A program made the translations under genes and the position numbers. This document shows, in pieces, positions 30,150 through 37,930 of a DNA stretch of 64,000 nt; position 1 is the stretch's first letter; each line of letters opens with the position of its first letter. Below the pieces are notes generated by a model. That model was not told the DNA's origin. It saw only the letters and a list, made by a program, of their open reading frames with translations, and ran no database searches. Source of the DNA: Streptomyces cylindrosporus (GTDB lineage Bacteria; Actinomycetota; Actinomycetes; Streptomycetales; Streptomycetaceae); the NCBI RefSeq assembly GCF_022698165.1, contig NZ_JALDAY010000023.1, positions 1 through 64,000 of the forward strand. The letters are read 5' to 3'.

Positions 30150-31351
30150 GCCTCTCGGTGGCGATCGTCGGCGGGCTGCACGCCGACGCCCGCCGGGCGA
30201 CGGTCGCCCGGCTGCTGACCGAGGTGCCCGGCAGCGTCGTACTCCACCACGACCTGGCAACCGCCGCCGCGGGCACGGTCGTCCGCACGATCCGCGACGC
30301 GACCGGCATCCGCTCGGCCGGCGAGACACCCCTGGTCAACGACTGCGCGTGCTGCGCCCTGCGCGAGGACCTCGTCCCCGAGCTGCGCCGCCTCGCCGCC
30401 GACGGCACCACCCGGCTCGCCGTCGTCGAACTCTGGGACTCCGTCGAGCCCAAGGCGATGGCGGAGGTGGTGGCGGCCGGCGGCCTGACCGTCACCGGCG
30501 TGATCACGGCCGTGGACCCGGCCCTGGTCCTGCCCTACCTCGGCAACGGCGACGACCTCGCCGAACGAGGCCTCGCCGCGGCCGCCACCGACCAGCGCAC
30601 GGTCGCCGACACCTTCGCCCGCCAGCTGGAGTACGCCCCCGTCCTCGCCGTCACCGACTCACCGGAGGCGGATGACGAGGACCGCGAGCTGCTCGCCCAG
30701 CTGCATCCGACGGCCCGCCAAGTGCCCGTGCGGGACGCTCCCTCCCAGGCATCCGCAATTGCACCGACCCGTCCGCAGGCCCTCCACAACACCTCCCCGT
30801 CGGTCTTCCCGCCCACCCCGCTGGCCCGGGCCGCCCTCGCCGGCTTCGACGTCGAGGCGGCCGCCGCCGCCCAGCACCCGGCCTGCGCCCTGCTCCCCGC
30901 CGAGGCCGACGCGCACGGCGTCTGCACCCTCGTATGGCATCGGGAGCGGCCCTTCCACCCGGAGCGGCTGTACGAGGCGCTGGAGGATCTGACCTGTGCG
31001 GCCGCCCGCAGCCGGGGCCGGTTCTGGCTCGCCGACCGGCCGGACACGCTGCTGCACTGGGACGCGGCCGGCGGGGCGCTGTGCGTGGAGGGCGTCGGGC
31101 CGTGGCTCGCGTCGCTCCCGGACGGCGCCTGGGACATGGTGCCGCCCGTGCGCCGGGCCGCCGCCGCGCTGGACTGGCACCCCGAGCACGGCGACCGCTG
31201 CCAGCACCTCGTCTTCACCTCGCCCGGCCTCGACCGCGACGGGCTCGAACGGCTCCTGGAGTCCTGCCTGTTGACCGACGCCGAGTACGCCGCCGGGCGG
31301 GACGCCTGGAAGCGGCTGCCGCCCGCCTTCGACACCCTCCTGGAGGTCTGA
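30146..31351 (+). CDS. CobW/COG0523-like protein with a degenerate P-loop
   Basis: 401 residues. The metal-binding CxCC motif of COG0523 GTPases is intact (NDCACCALRED, Cys67, 69, 70), and the C-terminal CobW domain (about 285-395) has the HRERPFHPERL and WLADRPDTLLHWD patterns. However, the Walker A site GxxGxGKT at residues 9-16 is replaced by GGLHADAR, with no Lys-Thr, so normal GTP hydrolysis is doubtful. Family members supply zinc to client proteins under Zur control. Here a metal-carrier role without a GTP switch is possible. GTG start overlaps rpmE2, and rpsR follows after 5 bases, so all are co-expressed. Confidence 0.85.
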   Translation: MSLSVAIVGGLHADARRATVARLLTEVPGSVVLHHDLATAAAGTVVRTIRDATGIRSAGETPLVNDCACCALREDLVPELRRLAADGTTRLAVVELWDSVEPKAMAEVVAAGGLTVTGVITAVDPALVLPYLGNGDDLAERGLAAAATDQRTVADTFARQLEYAPVLAVTDSPEADDEDRELLAQLHPTARQVPVRDAPSQASAIAPTRPQALHNTSPSVFPPTPLARAALAGFDVEAAAAAQHPACALLPAEADAHGVCTLVWHRERPFHPERLYEALEDLTCAAARSRGRFWLADRPDTLLHWDAAGGALCVEGVGPWLASLPDGAWDMVPPVRRAAAALDWHPEHGDRCQHLVFTSPGLDRDGLERLLESCLLTDAEYAAGRDAWKRLPPAFDTLLEV

Positions 31352-31356
31352 ACCCC

Positions 31357-31590
31357 ATGGTCCGCAAGCCCGAGCGCAAGCCCGCCAAGAACCGCCCCAA
31401 CCCGCTGGACGCGGCCGGCGTCACGTACATCGACTACAAGGACACCGACCTGCTGCGGAAGTTCATCTCCGACCGCGGCAAGATCCGCAGCCGCCGCGTC
31501 ACCCGCGTGACCACCCAGCAGCAGCGCCAGCTGGCCCGCGCGATCAAGAACGCGCGGGAGATGGCGCTGCTGCCGTACTCCAGCAGGTGA
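31357..31590 (+). CDS. rpsR: 30S ribosomal protein S18, zinc-free paralogue
   Basis: 77 residues. The S18 core VTYIDYKDTDLLRKFISDRGKI and TQQQRQLARAIKNAREMALLPY is intact. It lacks the cysteines found in zinc-binding S18 forms. ATG 31357 is five bases after the CobW-like stop. Last gene of the Zur operon, completing the set S14, L28, L33, L31 and S18. It ends 18 bases before the long inverted repeat that controls the next operon. Confidence 0.93.
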   Translation: MVRKPERKPAKNRPNPLDAAGVTYIDYKDTDLLRKFISDRGKIRSRRVTRVTTQQQRQLARAIKNAREMALLPYSSR

Positions 31591-31607
31591 AGCCAAGGCC
31601 AGGCCGT

Positions 31608-31656
31608 ATAGGTAGGAGATTCCCTACGATTGACATGTAGGGAATCTCCTACCTAT
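31608..31656. promoter_or_regulatory. Perfect 20-bp inverted repeat, ArsR-type operator/promoter
   Basis: ATAGGTAGGAGATTCCCTAC at 31608-31627 and its exact complement at 31637-31656, with a 9-base loop. The loop contains TTGACA (31630-31635), a consensus -35, and the right arm ends in a TACCTAT-like -10 at suitable distance. The site therefore covers the promoter of the VOC-ArsR-SRPBCC operon and should be bound by that ArsR protein. As RNA it could also form a strong hairpin after rpsR. Confidence 0.85.
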
Positions 31657-31666
31657 CGTCGTCCCC

Positions 31667-32038
31667 ATGAACATCACCCACGCCTCCTTCGTCACCCTCC
31701 CCGTCTCCGACCAGGACCGCGCCCTGCGCTTCTACCGGGATCTGCTCGGCTTCGAGGTCACCGCCGACCTGGATCTGCCGCAGGGCCGCTGGCTCCAGGT
31801 GGCGCCCAAGGGGGCACAGACCGTGTTCACGTTGTCCGGTCCGGGGATGGGTGGTTTCGAGGCCGGTTCGGCGCAGGGGATCATGTTGGTCACGACCGAC
31901 GTCGACGCGGACTGCGCGCGGCTCGCGGAGGCGGGGGTCGCGGTGGAAGGGCCCGGCGAGTTCCCGTGGGGCCGGATGGCCTCCTTCGCGGACCCCGACG
32001 GCAACGGTCTGATGCTGCTGACGGAGGCACACCAGTAG
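31667..32038 (+). CDS. VOC-family (glyoxalase/bleomycin resistance-like) protein
   Basis: 123 residues, one VOC domain made of two beta-alpha-beta-beta-beta units: FVTLPVSDQDRALRFYRDLLGF at the start and ASFADPDGNGLMLLTE at the end. His5 and the terminal Glu119 are the usual metal-ligand positions. These proteins act as lyases, dioxygenases or drug-binding proteins. It is the first gene after the ArsR operator, so its product may deal with whatever ligand releases the repressor. ATG is 10 bases after the operator; GGAAGG for the next gene lies just after its stop. Confidence 0.88.
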   Translation: MNITHASFVTLPVSDQDRALRFYRDLLGFEVTADLDLPQGRWLQVAPKGAQTVFTLSGPGMGGFEAGSAQGIMLVTTDVDADCARLAEAGVAVEGPGEFPWGRMASFADPDGNGLMLLTEAHQ

Positions 32039-32048
32039 GAAGGCCCGC

Positions 32049-32402
32049 ATGACCGGAGCCGGGGCCCGCGAGGCCGTCGAGGACCAGGTCTTCGCCGCGC
32101 TCGCCAACGCCACCCGCCGCGAGGTGCTGCGGCTGCTGCGCGACGGCGGCCCGCAGCCCGTGCAGGCCCTGGCCGACCACTTCGACATGCGCCGGCCGAG
32201 CCTGTCCGAGCACCTCAAGGTGCTCCGGGACGCCGGCCTGGTCTCCGAGCAGCGCTCCGGCCGGCAGCGCATCTACCGTCTGGAGGCGGCCCCGCTCGCC
32301 GAGGTGCAGGACTGGCTCCATCCGTACGAGCGGTTCTGGCGCGAGCGTCTGAAGGGCCTCGGCGAGCTGCTCGACCGCATGCCGGACGATGGCGCGACAT
32401 GA
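32049..32402 (+). CDS. ArsR-family transcriptional repressor
   Basis: 117 residues, winged helix: FAALANATRREVLRLLRDGG, PVQALADHFDMRRPSLSEHLKVLRDAGLV (recognition helix in RPSLSEHLKVL) and QRIYRLEAAPLAEV. There are no cysteine pairs, so it is not a metal sensor of the classic type; it belongs to the group linked with SRPBCC (AHSA1) partners. It probably binds the perfect dyad at 31608 and represses its own operon. The ATG of the SRPBCC gene overlaps its stop. Confidence 0.9.
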   Translation: MTGAGAREAVEDQVFAALANATRREVLRLLRDGGPQPVQALADHFDMRRPSLSEHLKVLRDAGLVSEQRSGRQRIYRLEAAPLAEVQDWLHPYERFWRERLKGLGELLDRMPDDGAT

Positions 32403-32887
32403 GCACCGAACCGAACGCCGCACCGGGCGGCGAGCCCGCCGAGGACCTCACCGTCATCCGCGTCGACCAGTTCTTCCCGCACCCGCCCGCCAAGGTCTGG
32501 CGCGCCCTCACCGAGCCCGAGCTGCTCGTGCAGTGGCAGATGCAGGGAGCCGAGGACTTCCGTCTGGAGGTCGGCCACCGCTATCGGCTGACCTCCGTAC
32601 CGCGGCCGAACACCGACTTCTCCGGTGTCGTGGACGTGCAGGTCCTGGCCTACGACATCGAGCGGATGCTGTCCGTCCGGTGGGCCGACGCCGATCCGGC
32701 CAATCCCGCGGACTGGACCATCACGTGGACGCTGGAACAGGAAGGGCGCGGTACGCGTCTCTTCCTAGTGCACGAGGGATTCGATCCCGACGATCCGGCG
32801 CAGCTGATGGCGCGGAGGATCATGGGCAGCGGCTGGCGGTCGCATGTCCTGCGGTCTTTGGGGCACACGCTGGAGCGACTCCGGTAA
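32399..32887 (+). CDS. SRPBCC (AHSA1-like) protein
   Basis: 162 residues, START/Bet v1-like fold: VDQFFPHPPAKVWRALTEPELLVQWQM at the N-terminus, then antiparallel strands and a long C-terminal helix (MGSGWRSHVLRSLGHTLERL). Such proteins bind hydrophobic ligands in a deep pocket and often follow ArsR repressors. In this operon it could bind the inducer or its product. Overlap with the ArsR stop (ATGA) shows coupling. No signal peptide or membrane segment. Confidence 0.88.
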   Translation: MSTEPNAAPGGEPAEDLTVIRVDQFFPHPPAKVWRALTEPELLVQWQMQGAEDFRLEVGHRYRLTSVPRPNTDFSGVVDVQVLAYDIERMLSVRWADADPANPADWTITWTLEQEGRGTRLFLVHEGFDPDDPAQLMARRIMGSGWRSHVLRSLGHTLERLR

Positions 32888-32924
32888 AGGGGCCGTCAAA
32901 GCTGTAACCACGGGAACACCCCGC

Positions 32925-32957
32925 GTGCACGTGCATCTGCTCATGCATCTGCACGTG
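32925..32957. promoter_or_regulatory. Operator with two TGCATCTGC copies, upstream of DUF397 gene
   Basis: TGCATCTGC occurs at 32932-32940 and 32944-32952 (12-bp spacing) inside GTGCACGTGCATCTGC and a following TGCATCTGCACGTG. The same 16-mer occurs, reversed, upstream of the ATPase gene (33951-33966). Likely binding sites for the HTH regulator at 34163, as described for WhiJ-type loci. Confidence 0.65.
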
Positions 32958-33032
32958 AACAGGGCTATGATCCGGAACAGTTGACCTCTGCATCAATGGC
33001 CCCAAGGCCACCGCACCACACGGGAGCGACCT

Positions 33033-33275
33033 GTGGACCACGACGTGTACAACGGCATGGCAGCCACGGAGCTGAACGGGGTGGCCTGGCAGAAGAGCCG
33101 GCACAGCAACTCGCAGGGTTCCTGCGTGGAGTTCGCCCGGCTGCCCGGCGGGGACGTGGCCGTGCGCAACTCCCGCTTCCCCGACGGACCCGCGCTCGTC
33201 TACACGCGCGCGGAGATCGTGGCGATGCTCGCGGGCGTCAAGGACGGCGAGTTCGACCACCTCGTGGCGGGCTGA
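33033..33275 (+). CDS. DUF397 protein (WhiJ/BldB-partner type)
   Basis: 80 residues: VAWQKSRHSNSQGSCVEFARLPGGDVAVRNSRFPDGPALVYTRAEI (read as WQKSxxSN, CVE, VRxSxxPxGP) is the DUF397 signature. These small acidic proteins are typically paired with an HTH_31/DUF5753 regulator and act in developmental control in Streptomyces, probably by binding the regulator. GTG start at 33033 follows GGGAGCGACCT. The partners are the minus-strand ATPase and the HTH protein next door. A bidirectional terminator separates it from the ATPase gene. Confidence 0.9.
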   Translation: MDHDVYNGMAATELNGVAWQKSRHSNSQGSCVEFARLPGGDVAVRNSRFPDGPALVYTRAEIVAMLAGVKDGEFDHLVAG

Positions 33276-33313
33276 CGGTCCAAGGCCCGGACCGATGGCG
33301 TAACGCGCGTAGA

Positions 33314-33339
33314 ACCGCGGCGTCGAAAAACGCCGCGGT
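33314..33339. terminator. Bidirectional hairpin ACCGCGGCGT / ACGCCGCGGT
   Basis: A perfect 10-bp stem with a CGAAAA loop between the convergent DUF397 (ends 33275) and ATPase (ends 33343) genes. No long T run follows, as usual for high-GC genomes. It most likely ends transcription from both sides. Confidence 0.7.
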
Positions 33340-33342
33340 GCC

Positions 33343-33864
33343 TCACTCGGTGCGGTCTGCGGCGCCGGCCTGCGGGTTCGGCAGCTGGAACAGGGCCCAG
33401 ACCACCTTGCCGCCGAGGGTGCCCGCGAGCGGGTGCCAGCCCCAGCCGTCGGCGAAGGAGTCGACGAGGAACAGGCCGCGGCCCGACTCCGCCGAGAAGT
33501 CCTCGGTCTCGCGCTCGACCGGGCTCTCCGGGCTGGGGTCGCGCACCGCGCACACCAGCCGCTCGGGCCAGCGCATCAGGTGCAGCCGTACGGACGGCGT
33601 CTGTTCGACCGTGCACACGGCGCCGGCCGGCAGCGCGTGCCGCAGGGCGTTGGTGACGAGTTCGGAGACCACCAGGCAGATGTCGTCGAAGCGGTCGCCC
33701 ATGTCCCACTGGTCGAGTGTCCTGCGGGTGAAGAGTCTCGCCTCGCGCACCGCCTCGTAGCGGGCGGGCAGAGCACACGACGCGGCGTTGGACACGGCCG
33801 CGGGATCAAGCGGCGGAAGGCCCTGCCGTAACGGCTCGAGCATGGTCGATCCATTCGTCCCCAT
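33343..33864 (-). CDS. Anti-sigma-factor-like ATP-binding protein (HATPase_c_2)
   Basis: 173 residues. GHKL ATPase motifs: N box ELVTNALRHA, G1 VRDPSPESP and G2 GRGLFLVDSFADGWG. The family is that of RsbW/SpoIIAB-like kinases, very numerous in Streptomyces; many lack a known sigma factor partner. It lies in the DUF397-ATPase-HTH arrangement known from whiJ/abaA-type loci. Start ATG 33864; its promoter region carries the same TGCATCTGC elements as the DUF397 gene, so both are probably controlled by the HTH protein. Confidence 0.88.
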   Translation of the reverse strand: MGTNGSTMLEPLRQGLPPLDPAAVSNAASCALPARYEAVREARLFTRRTLDQWDMGDRFDDICLVVSELVTNALRHALPAGAVCTVEQTPSVRLHLMRWPERLVCAVRDPSPESPVERETEDFSAESGRGLFLVDSFADGWGWHPLAGTLGGKVVWALFQLPNPQAGAADRTE

Positions 33865-33936
33865 GCGAGGCACTCCCGGGAATTCGCGGTCGTTGCGATG
33901 CAGCGGTTGCGCGGGACCATGGTTTCGGATGTGGGG

Positions 33937-33970
33937 TGCAGATGCAAGGTGCAGATGCACGTGCACGTGA
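33937..33970. promoter_or_regulatory. Second TGCATCTGC operator pair (reverse orientation)
   Basis: GCAGATGCA at 33938-33946 and 33951-33959 (13-bp spacing), the second extending to GCAGATGCACGTGCAC. This is the exact reverse complement of the element at 32925-32940. It lies about 75 bases upstream of the ATPase start and about 190 bases before the HTH gene, so it can serve one or both of these divergent genes. The rest of 33865-34162 is comparatively AT-rich. Confidence 0.65.
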
Positions 33971-34162
33971 CCGATATGGAGGCCCCCGTACCGTTTGTTG
34001 GTCATTTTTTCCGCCAACTTCCCTCCCCCTACTTGCCAACTCCTTCCCGTTTCCTGTGCAGAATCTTTGGCTCTTTTCCTTCTCTGTAATCGGACGAGTA
34101 CTGCTCGGAGTGTTTTAGTGGCAGACTTCGGCCCCTGAAGGCGGTTGGGGAGGCTGGCGAAC

Positions 34163-35023
34163 GTGAGCGTGGGAGAGCCCGGATCGGTGGTGCGGCGCAT
34201 GCTGCTCGGCTCGCAACTCAGGCGGCTGCGCGAGGCGCGCGGCATCACCCGTGAGGCGGCGGGGTACTCCATCCGCGCCTCCGAGTCGAAGATCAGCCGG
34301 ATGGAACTGGGCCGGGTGAGCTTCAAGACACGGGACGTAGAGGATCTGTTGACGCTGTACGGCATCACCGACGAGGTGGAGCGGACCTCGCTCCTCTCCC
34401 TCGCCCGGGAGGCCAACGTGGCCGGTTGGTGGCACAGTTACTCGGACGTACTGCCGAGCTGGTTCCCCACCTATGTGGGCCTGGAGAGCGCGGCCTCGCT
34501 CATCCGGGCGTACGAGGTGCAGTTCGTGCACGGGCTGCTGCAGACCGAGGCGTATGCACGTGCAGTGGTCAAGCGCGGCATGAAGGGCGCGAGCGAGTCC
34601 GAGATCGAGAAGCGGGTCGCCGTGCGCCTGGAGCGGCAGAAGTACCTCGTCTCGGAGAACGCCCCCGACTTCCACATCGTCCTCGACGAGGCCGCGCTGC
34701 GCCGTCCGTACGGCGACCGCGAGGTGATGCGCGGTCAGCTCCAGCACCTGATCGAGGTCTCGGAGCATCCGAACGTACGGCTGCAGATCATGCCGTTCAG
34801 CTTCGGCGGCCACTCCGGCGAGAGCGGCGCCTTCACGATCCTCTCCTTCACCGAGTCCGACCTGACCGACGTCGTCTACCTGGAACAGCTCACCAGCGCC
34901 CTCTACCTGGACAAGCGCGAGGACGTGGCCCAGTACGAGAAGGCGCTCAAGGAGCTCCAGCAGGACAGCCCCGGTCCGGACGAGAGCCGGGATCTTCTAC
35001 GAGGTCTCCTCCAGCTCTCCTAG
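34163..35023 (+). CDS. HTH-31/DUF5753 regulator (WhiJ-like)
   Basis: 286 residues. The Xre-type HTH (LGSQLRRLREARGITREAAGYSIRASESKISRMELGR split over about 18-60) binds DNA. The long C-terminal DUF5753 domain (about 90-270) shows the WWHSYSDVLPSWFPTYVGLE and FVHGLLQTEAYARAV patterns of this actinobacterial family. These proteins act with DUF397 partners to repress or time developmental genes. GTG 34163 is chosen for the GGGGAGG upstream; an in-frame TTG at 34145 would add six residues and lies on that ribosome site. It likely recognises the repeated TGCATCTGC elements. Confidence 0.9.
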   Translation: MSVGEPGSVVRRMLLGSQLRRLREARGITREAAGYSIRASESKISRMELGRVSFKTRDVEDLLTLYGITDEVERTSLLSLAREANVAGWWHSYSDVLPSWFPTYVGLESAASLIRAYEVQFVHGLLQTEAYARAVVKRGMKGASESEIEKRVAVRLERQKYLVSENAPDFHIVLDEAALRRPYGDREVMRGQLQHLIEVSEHPNVRLQIMPFSFGGHSGESGAFTILSFTESDLTDVVYLEQLTSALYLDKREDVAQYEKALKELQQDSPGPDESRDLLRGLLQLS

Positions 35024-35135
35024 GGTTTTCCCCAGAACCTCGCTCAGCGTCCCCAACTCTCCTGCGTCACAAGTACGATGACGTGTGATCAGTCCGTGAT
35101 GTAGATCGCGTGTCTGCTAGTGATTTGGGGATCAC

Positions 35136-36596
35136 ATGTCGTCGTACTTCACCGACCTGGCCCAGCAGTACATCGACGGTGAGTGGCGCCCGGGGACCGG
35201 CTCCTGGGACATCATCGACTTCAACCCGTACGACGGCGAGAAGCTGGCGTCGATCACCATAGCCACGGTCGACGAGGTCGACGAGGCGTACAAGGCGGCC
35301 GCCAGGGCCCAGAAGCAGTGGGCGAAGACGAACCCCTACGCCCGCCGTGCCGTCCTGGAGAAGGCGCTGCGCCTGATCGAGGAGCGCGAGCAGGAGATCA
35401 CCGAGGTGATCATCGCCGAGCTCGGCGGCACCTATCTGAAGGCCGGCTTCGAACTGCACCTCGCCAAGGAGTTCCTGCGCGAGTCGATCCAGTGGGCGCT
35501 GCGCCCCGAGGGCAAGATCCTGCCCTCGCCGGTGGACGGCAAGGAGAACCGCCTCTACCGCGTCCCGGTCGGCGTGGTGGGCGTGATCAGCCCCTTCAAC
35601 TTCCCCTTCCTGCTCTCGCTGAAGTCGGTCGCCCCGGCCCTCGCGCTCGGCAACGGCGTGGTGCTCAAGCCGCACCAGAACACCCCGATCACCGGCGGCT
35701 CCCTGGTCGCCAAGCTCTTCGAGGACGCGGGCCTGCCCGGCGGCCTCCTGAACGTCGTCATCACCGACATAGCCGAGATCGGCGACGCCTTCATCGAGCA
35801 CCCGATCCCCAAGGTCATCTCCTTCACCGGCTCCGACAAGGTCGGCCGGCACGTCGCCACGGTCTGCGCCGCGAACTTCAAGCGCTCGGTCCTCGAACTG
35901 GGCGGCAACAGCGCCATCGTGGTCCTCGACGACGCCGACATCGACTACGCGGTCGACGCGGCGGTCTTCAGCCGGTACGTCCACCAGGGCCAGGTCTGCA
36001 TGGCCGCCAACCGGGTCCTCGTCGACCGCTCGATCGCCGACGAGTTCACCGAGAAGTTCGTCGCCAAGGTGAAGACCCTCAAGGTGGGCGACCCGAGCGA
36101 CCCGGCCACCGTCATCGGCCCGGTGATCAACTCCTCGCAGGCGGAGGCCATTTCGGGCGTCGTCGACCAGGCGGTCACCGAGGGCGCCACCGCCCTGCTG
36201 CGCGGCGCGACCACCGACAACCTCATCGAGCCCTCGGTCCTCACCGGCATCCCCGCCGACTCGGCCCTGCTGCGCCAGGAGGTCTTCGGCCCGGTCGCCT
36301 TCGTGATCCCCTTCGACGGCGAGGACGAGGCGGTCCGCATCGTCAACGACACCCCGTACGGCCTGAGCGGCGCCGTCCACACCGGCGACGTCGAGCGCGG
36401 CGTCTCCTTCGCCAAGCAGATCGACACGGGCATGTTCCACGTGAACGACGGCACGGTCCACGACGAGCCGCTCGTCCCCTTCGGCGGCGAGAAGAACTCG
36501 GGCATCGGCCGCCTGAACGGCGAGGGCACCGTCGAGTGCTTCACCACCCAGAAGTGGATCTCGGTGCAGCACGGCCGGAGCGGCTTCCCGTTCTGA
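35136..36596 (+). CDS. Aldehyde dehydrogenase
   Basis: 486 residues, full-length NAD(P)-dependent ALDH. Key elements: ISPFNFPF and LKPHQNTP (cofactor-binding), FTGSDKVG, ELGGNSA with the general base Glu254, and GQVCMAANR with the catalytic Cys288, then EVFGPVAFV and GLSGAVHTGD. Closest in style to the benzaldehyde/vanillin-type group of ALDHs in Streptomyces; substrate unproven. The 112-base upstream region contains TGTGATC and GATCACA arms around 35084 and 35128 that could be an operator. It stands alone, followed by a 119-base gap. Confidence 0.92.
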   Translation: MSSYFTDLAQQYIDGEWRPGTGSWDIIDFNPYDGEKLASITIATVDEVDEAYKAAARAQKQWAKTNPYARRAVLEKALRLIEEREQEITEVIIAELGGTYLKAGFELHLAKEFLRESIQWALRPEGKILPSPVDGKENRLYRVPVGVVGVISPFNFPFLLSLKSVAPALALGNGVVLKPHQNTPITGGSLVAKLFEDAGLPGGLLNVVITDIAEIGDAFIEHPIPKVISFTGSDKVGRHVATVCAANFKRSVLELGGNSAIVVLDDADIDYAVDAAVFSRYVHQGQVCMAANRVLVDRSIADEFTEKFVAKVKTLKVGDPSDPATVIGPVINSSQAEAISGVVDQAVTEGATALLRGATTDNLIEPSVLTGIPADSALLRQEVFGPVAFVIPFDGEDEAVRIVNDTPYGLSGAVHTGDVERGVSFAKQIDTGMFHVNDGTVHDEPLVPFGGEKNSGIGRLNGEGTVECFTTQKWISVQHGRSGFPF

Positions 36597-36715
36597 GCGC
36601 TCGACAAAGTGCTTGAGCCCGGGCCATTGAGGACAGCATCCGACCTCAATGGCCCGTAGCTTCGTCGGTGTCAGGCAGGGGGACGACTCCCCGCCACCGG
36701 CGAAAGGCGACGGTC

Positions 36716-37264
36716 ATGGTCACTCACGTTCCCGCGGAGGCGCAGGGCGACGAGCGCGGAGCACTGCTCGCGTTCATCGAGGAGCAGCGCGGCGGGATCC
36801 GCAGGGCACTGCTCGGGCTGACCGAGGAGCAGGCGGCGAGCAGGCCGAGCGCCAGCGAGCTCTCCCTCTCCGGGCTGCTCAAGCATGTCGCCGAGGTCGA
36901 GCAGGGCTGGATCGCCAGGGCCAAGCAGGAGCCGCCGGCGATCAAGCGGGACGAGACCAACTGGCACGAGACCTTCCAGCTCGTCGACGGGGAGACCGTC
37001 GCGTCCCAGCTCGCGTACTGGGAGAAGGTCGCCGCCGAGACCGAGGCGTACATCCGCTCCGTACCGAGCCTCGACGACACCTTCCCGCTGCCGAACGACC
37101 CCTGGTTCCCGCCCGAGGGCCGCGTCTCCGTCCGCTGGCTCTGTCTGCACCTGATCCGCGAGACGGCCCGGCACGCCGGGCACGCCGACATCATCCGCGA
37201 GTCCCTCGACGGCGCCACCGCCTTCGAACTCGTCGCCAAGGAGCAGGGCACGAGCTGGGGCTGA
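36716..37264 (+). CDS. DinB-family protein (DUF664)
   Basis: 182 residues, four-helix bundle. Metal-ligand histidines are visible in LLKHVAEVEQGW (about 53-64) and ETARHAGHADIIRESLDG (about 148-165), the DinB/YfiT pattern. Known relatives are mycothiol- or bacillithiol-dependent S-transferases; in Streptomyces the DUF664 group is thought to work with mycothiol. ATG 36716 starts just before the conserved helix; an upstream in-frame start at 36668 gives a short basic extension without support. Independent of the PadR gene 25 bases downstream, although both could share a transcript. Confidence 0.85.
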   Translation: MVTHVPAEAQGDERGALLAFIEEQRGGIRRALLGLTEEQAASRPSASELSLSGLLKHVAEVEQGWIARAKQEPPAIKRDETNWHETFQLVDGETVASQLAYWEKVAAETEAYIRSVPSLDDTFPLPNDPWFPPEGRVSVRWLCLHLIRETARHAGHADIIRESLDGATAFELVAKEQGTSWG

Positions 37265-37288
37265 CGTCAAGGGTCCTACGCTGGCCCC

Positions 37289-37930
37289 ATGTCAGCGATC
37301 CGTCTCCTCGTGCTCGGCGCGGTCCGCCAGCACGGGCGGGCCCACGGCTATCAGGTGCGCAACGACCTGGAGTACTGGGGCGCGCACGAGTGGTCCAACG
37401 CCAAGCCCGGCTCGATCTACCACGCGCTCAAGCAGATGGCCAAGCAGGGGCTGCTGCACGCGCACGAGATCGCGCCGTCCACGGCGGGCGGCCCACCGCG
37501 CACGGAGTACGAGATCACCGAGGCGGGCACCGGGGAGTACCTCCGGCTGCTGCGCCAGTACCTCACGGCGTACGACCAGAAGCCGGACGTGCTCACGGCC
37601 GCGCTCGGCTTCATGGTCGACCTCGACCGCGAGGAGGTCGTCGCGCTCCTGGAGGAGCGGGTGCGCGGCATCGAGGCGTGGCGCAAGTCCGTGACGGAGT
37701 ACTACACGCCCGAGGACGGCCCCGGTCAGCTCGGCCACATCGGCGAGATCATGAACTTCTGGGTCCACTCCGCCGACACCGGCGCCGAGTGGACCCGGGG
37801 GCTCATCGAACGCATCCGAGGCGGGGCCTACACCTTCTCCGGGGAGGGCGAGCCGTTCGTCGGTGTCCTCGCGGAGGGCCAGGAGAACCCGTACGCGACC
37901 GGGCGGCCGCACTACGGGGACGCTCACTGA
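37289..37930 (+). CDS. PadR-family transcriptional regulator
   Basis: 213 residues. N-terminal winged helix (LLVLGAVRQHGRAHGYQVRNDLEYWGA, SIYHALKQMAKQGLL, RTEYEITEAG) followed by the Vir_act_alpha_C dimerisation helices and a C-terminal extension. PadR proteins of this class usually sit before an ABC drug exporter and repress it. Here the exporter is broken: the next sequence is a permease without start or ATPase, so the regulator has lost its apparent target. Whether it still represses itself is unknown. Confidence 0.9.
   Translation: MSAIRLLVLGAVRQHGRAHGYQVRNDLEYWGAHEWSNAKPGSIYHALKQMAKQGLLHAHEIAPSTAGGPPRTEYEITEAGTGEYLRLLRQYLTAYDQKPDVLTAALGFMVDLDREEVVALLEERVRGIEAWRKSVTEYYTPEDGPGQLGHIGEIMNFWVHSADTGAEWTRGLIERIRGGAYTFSGEGEPFVGVLAEGQENPYATGRPHYGDAH

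Noticed and set aside
35084..35135. TGTGATC...GATCACA arms before the aldehyde dehydrogenase as a firm operator
   Set aside because: Arms are short and nearly 40 bases apart; too weak to list as a site.
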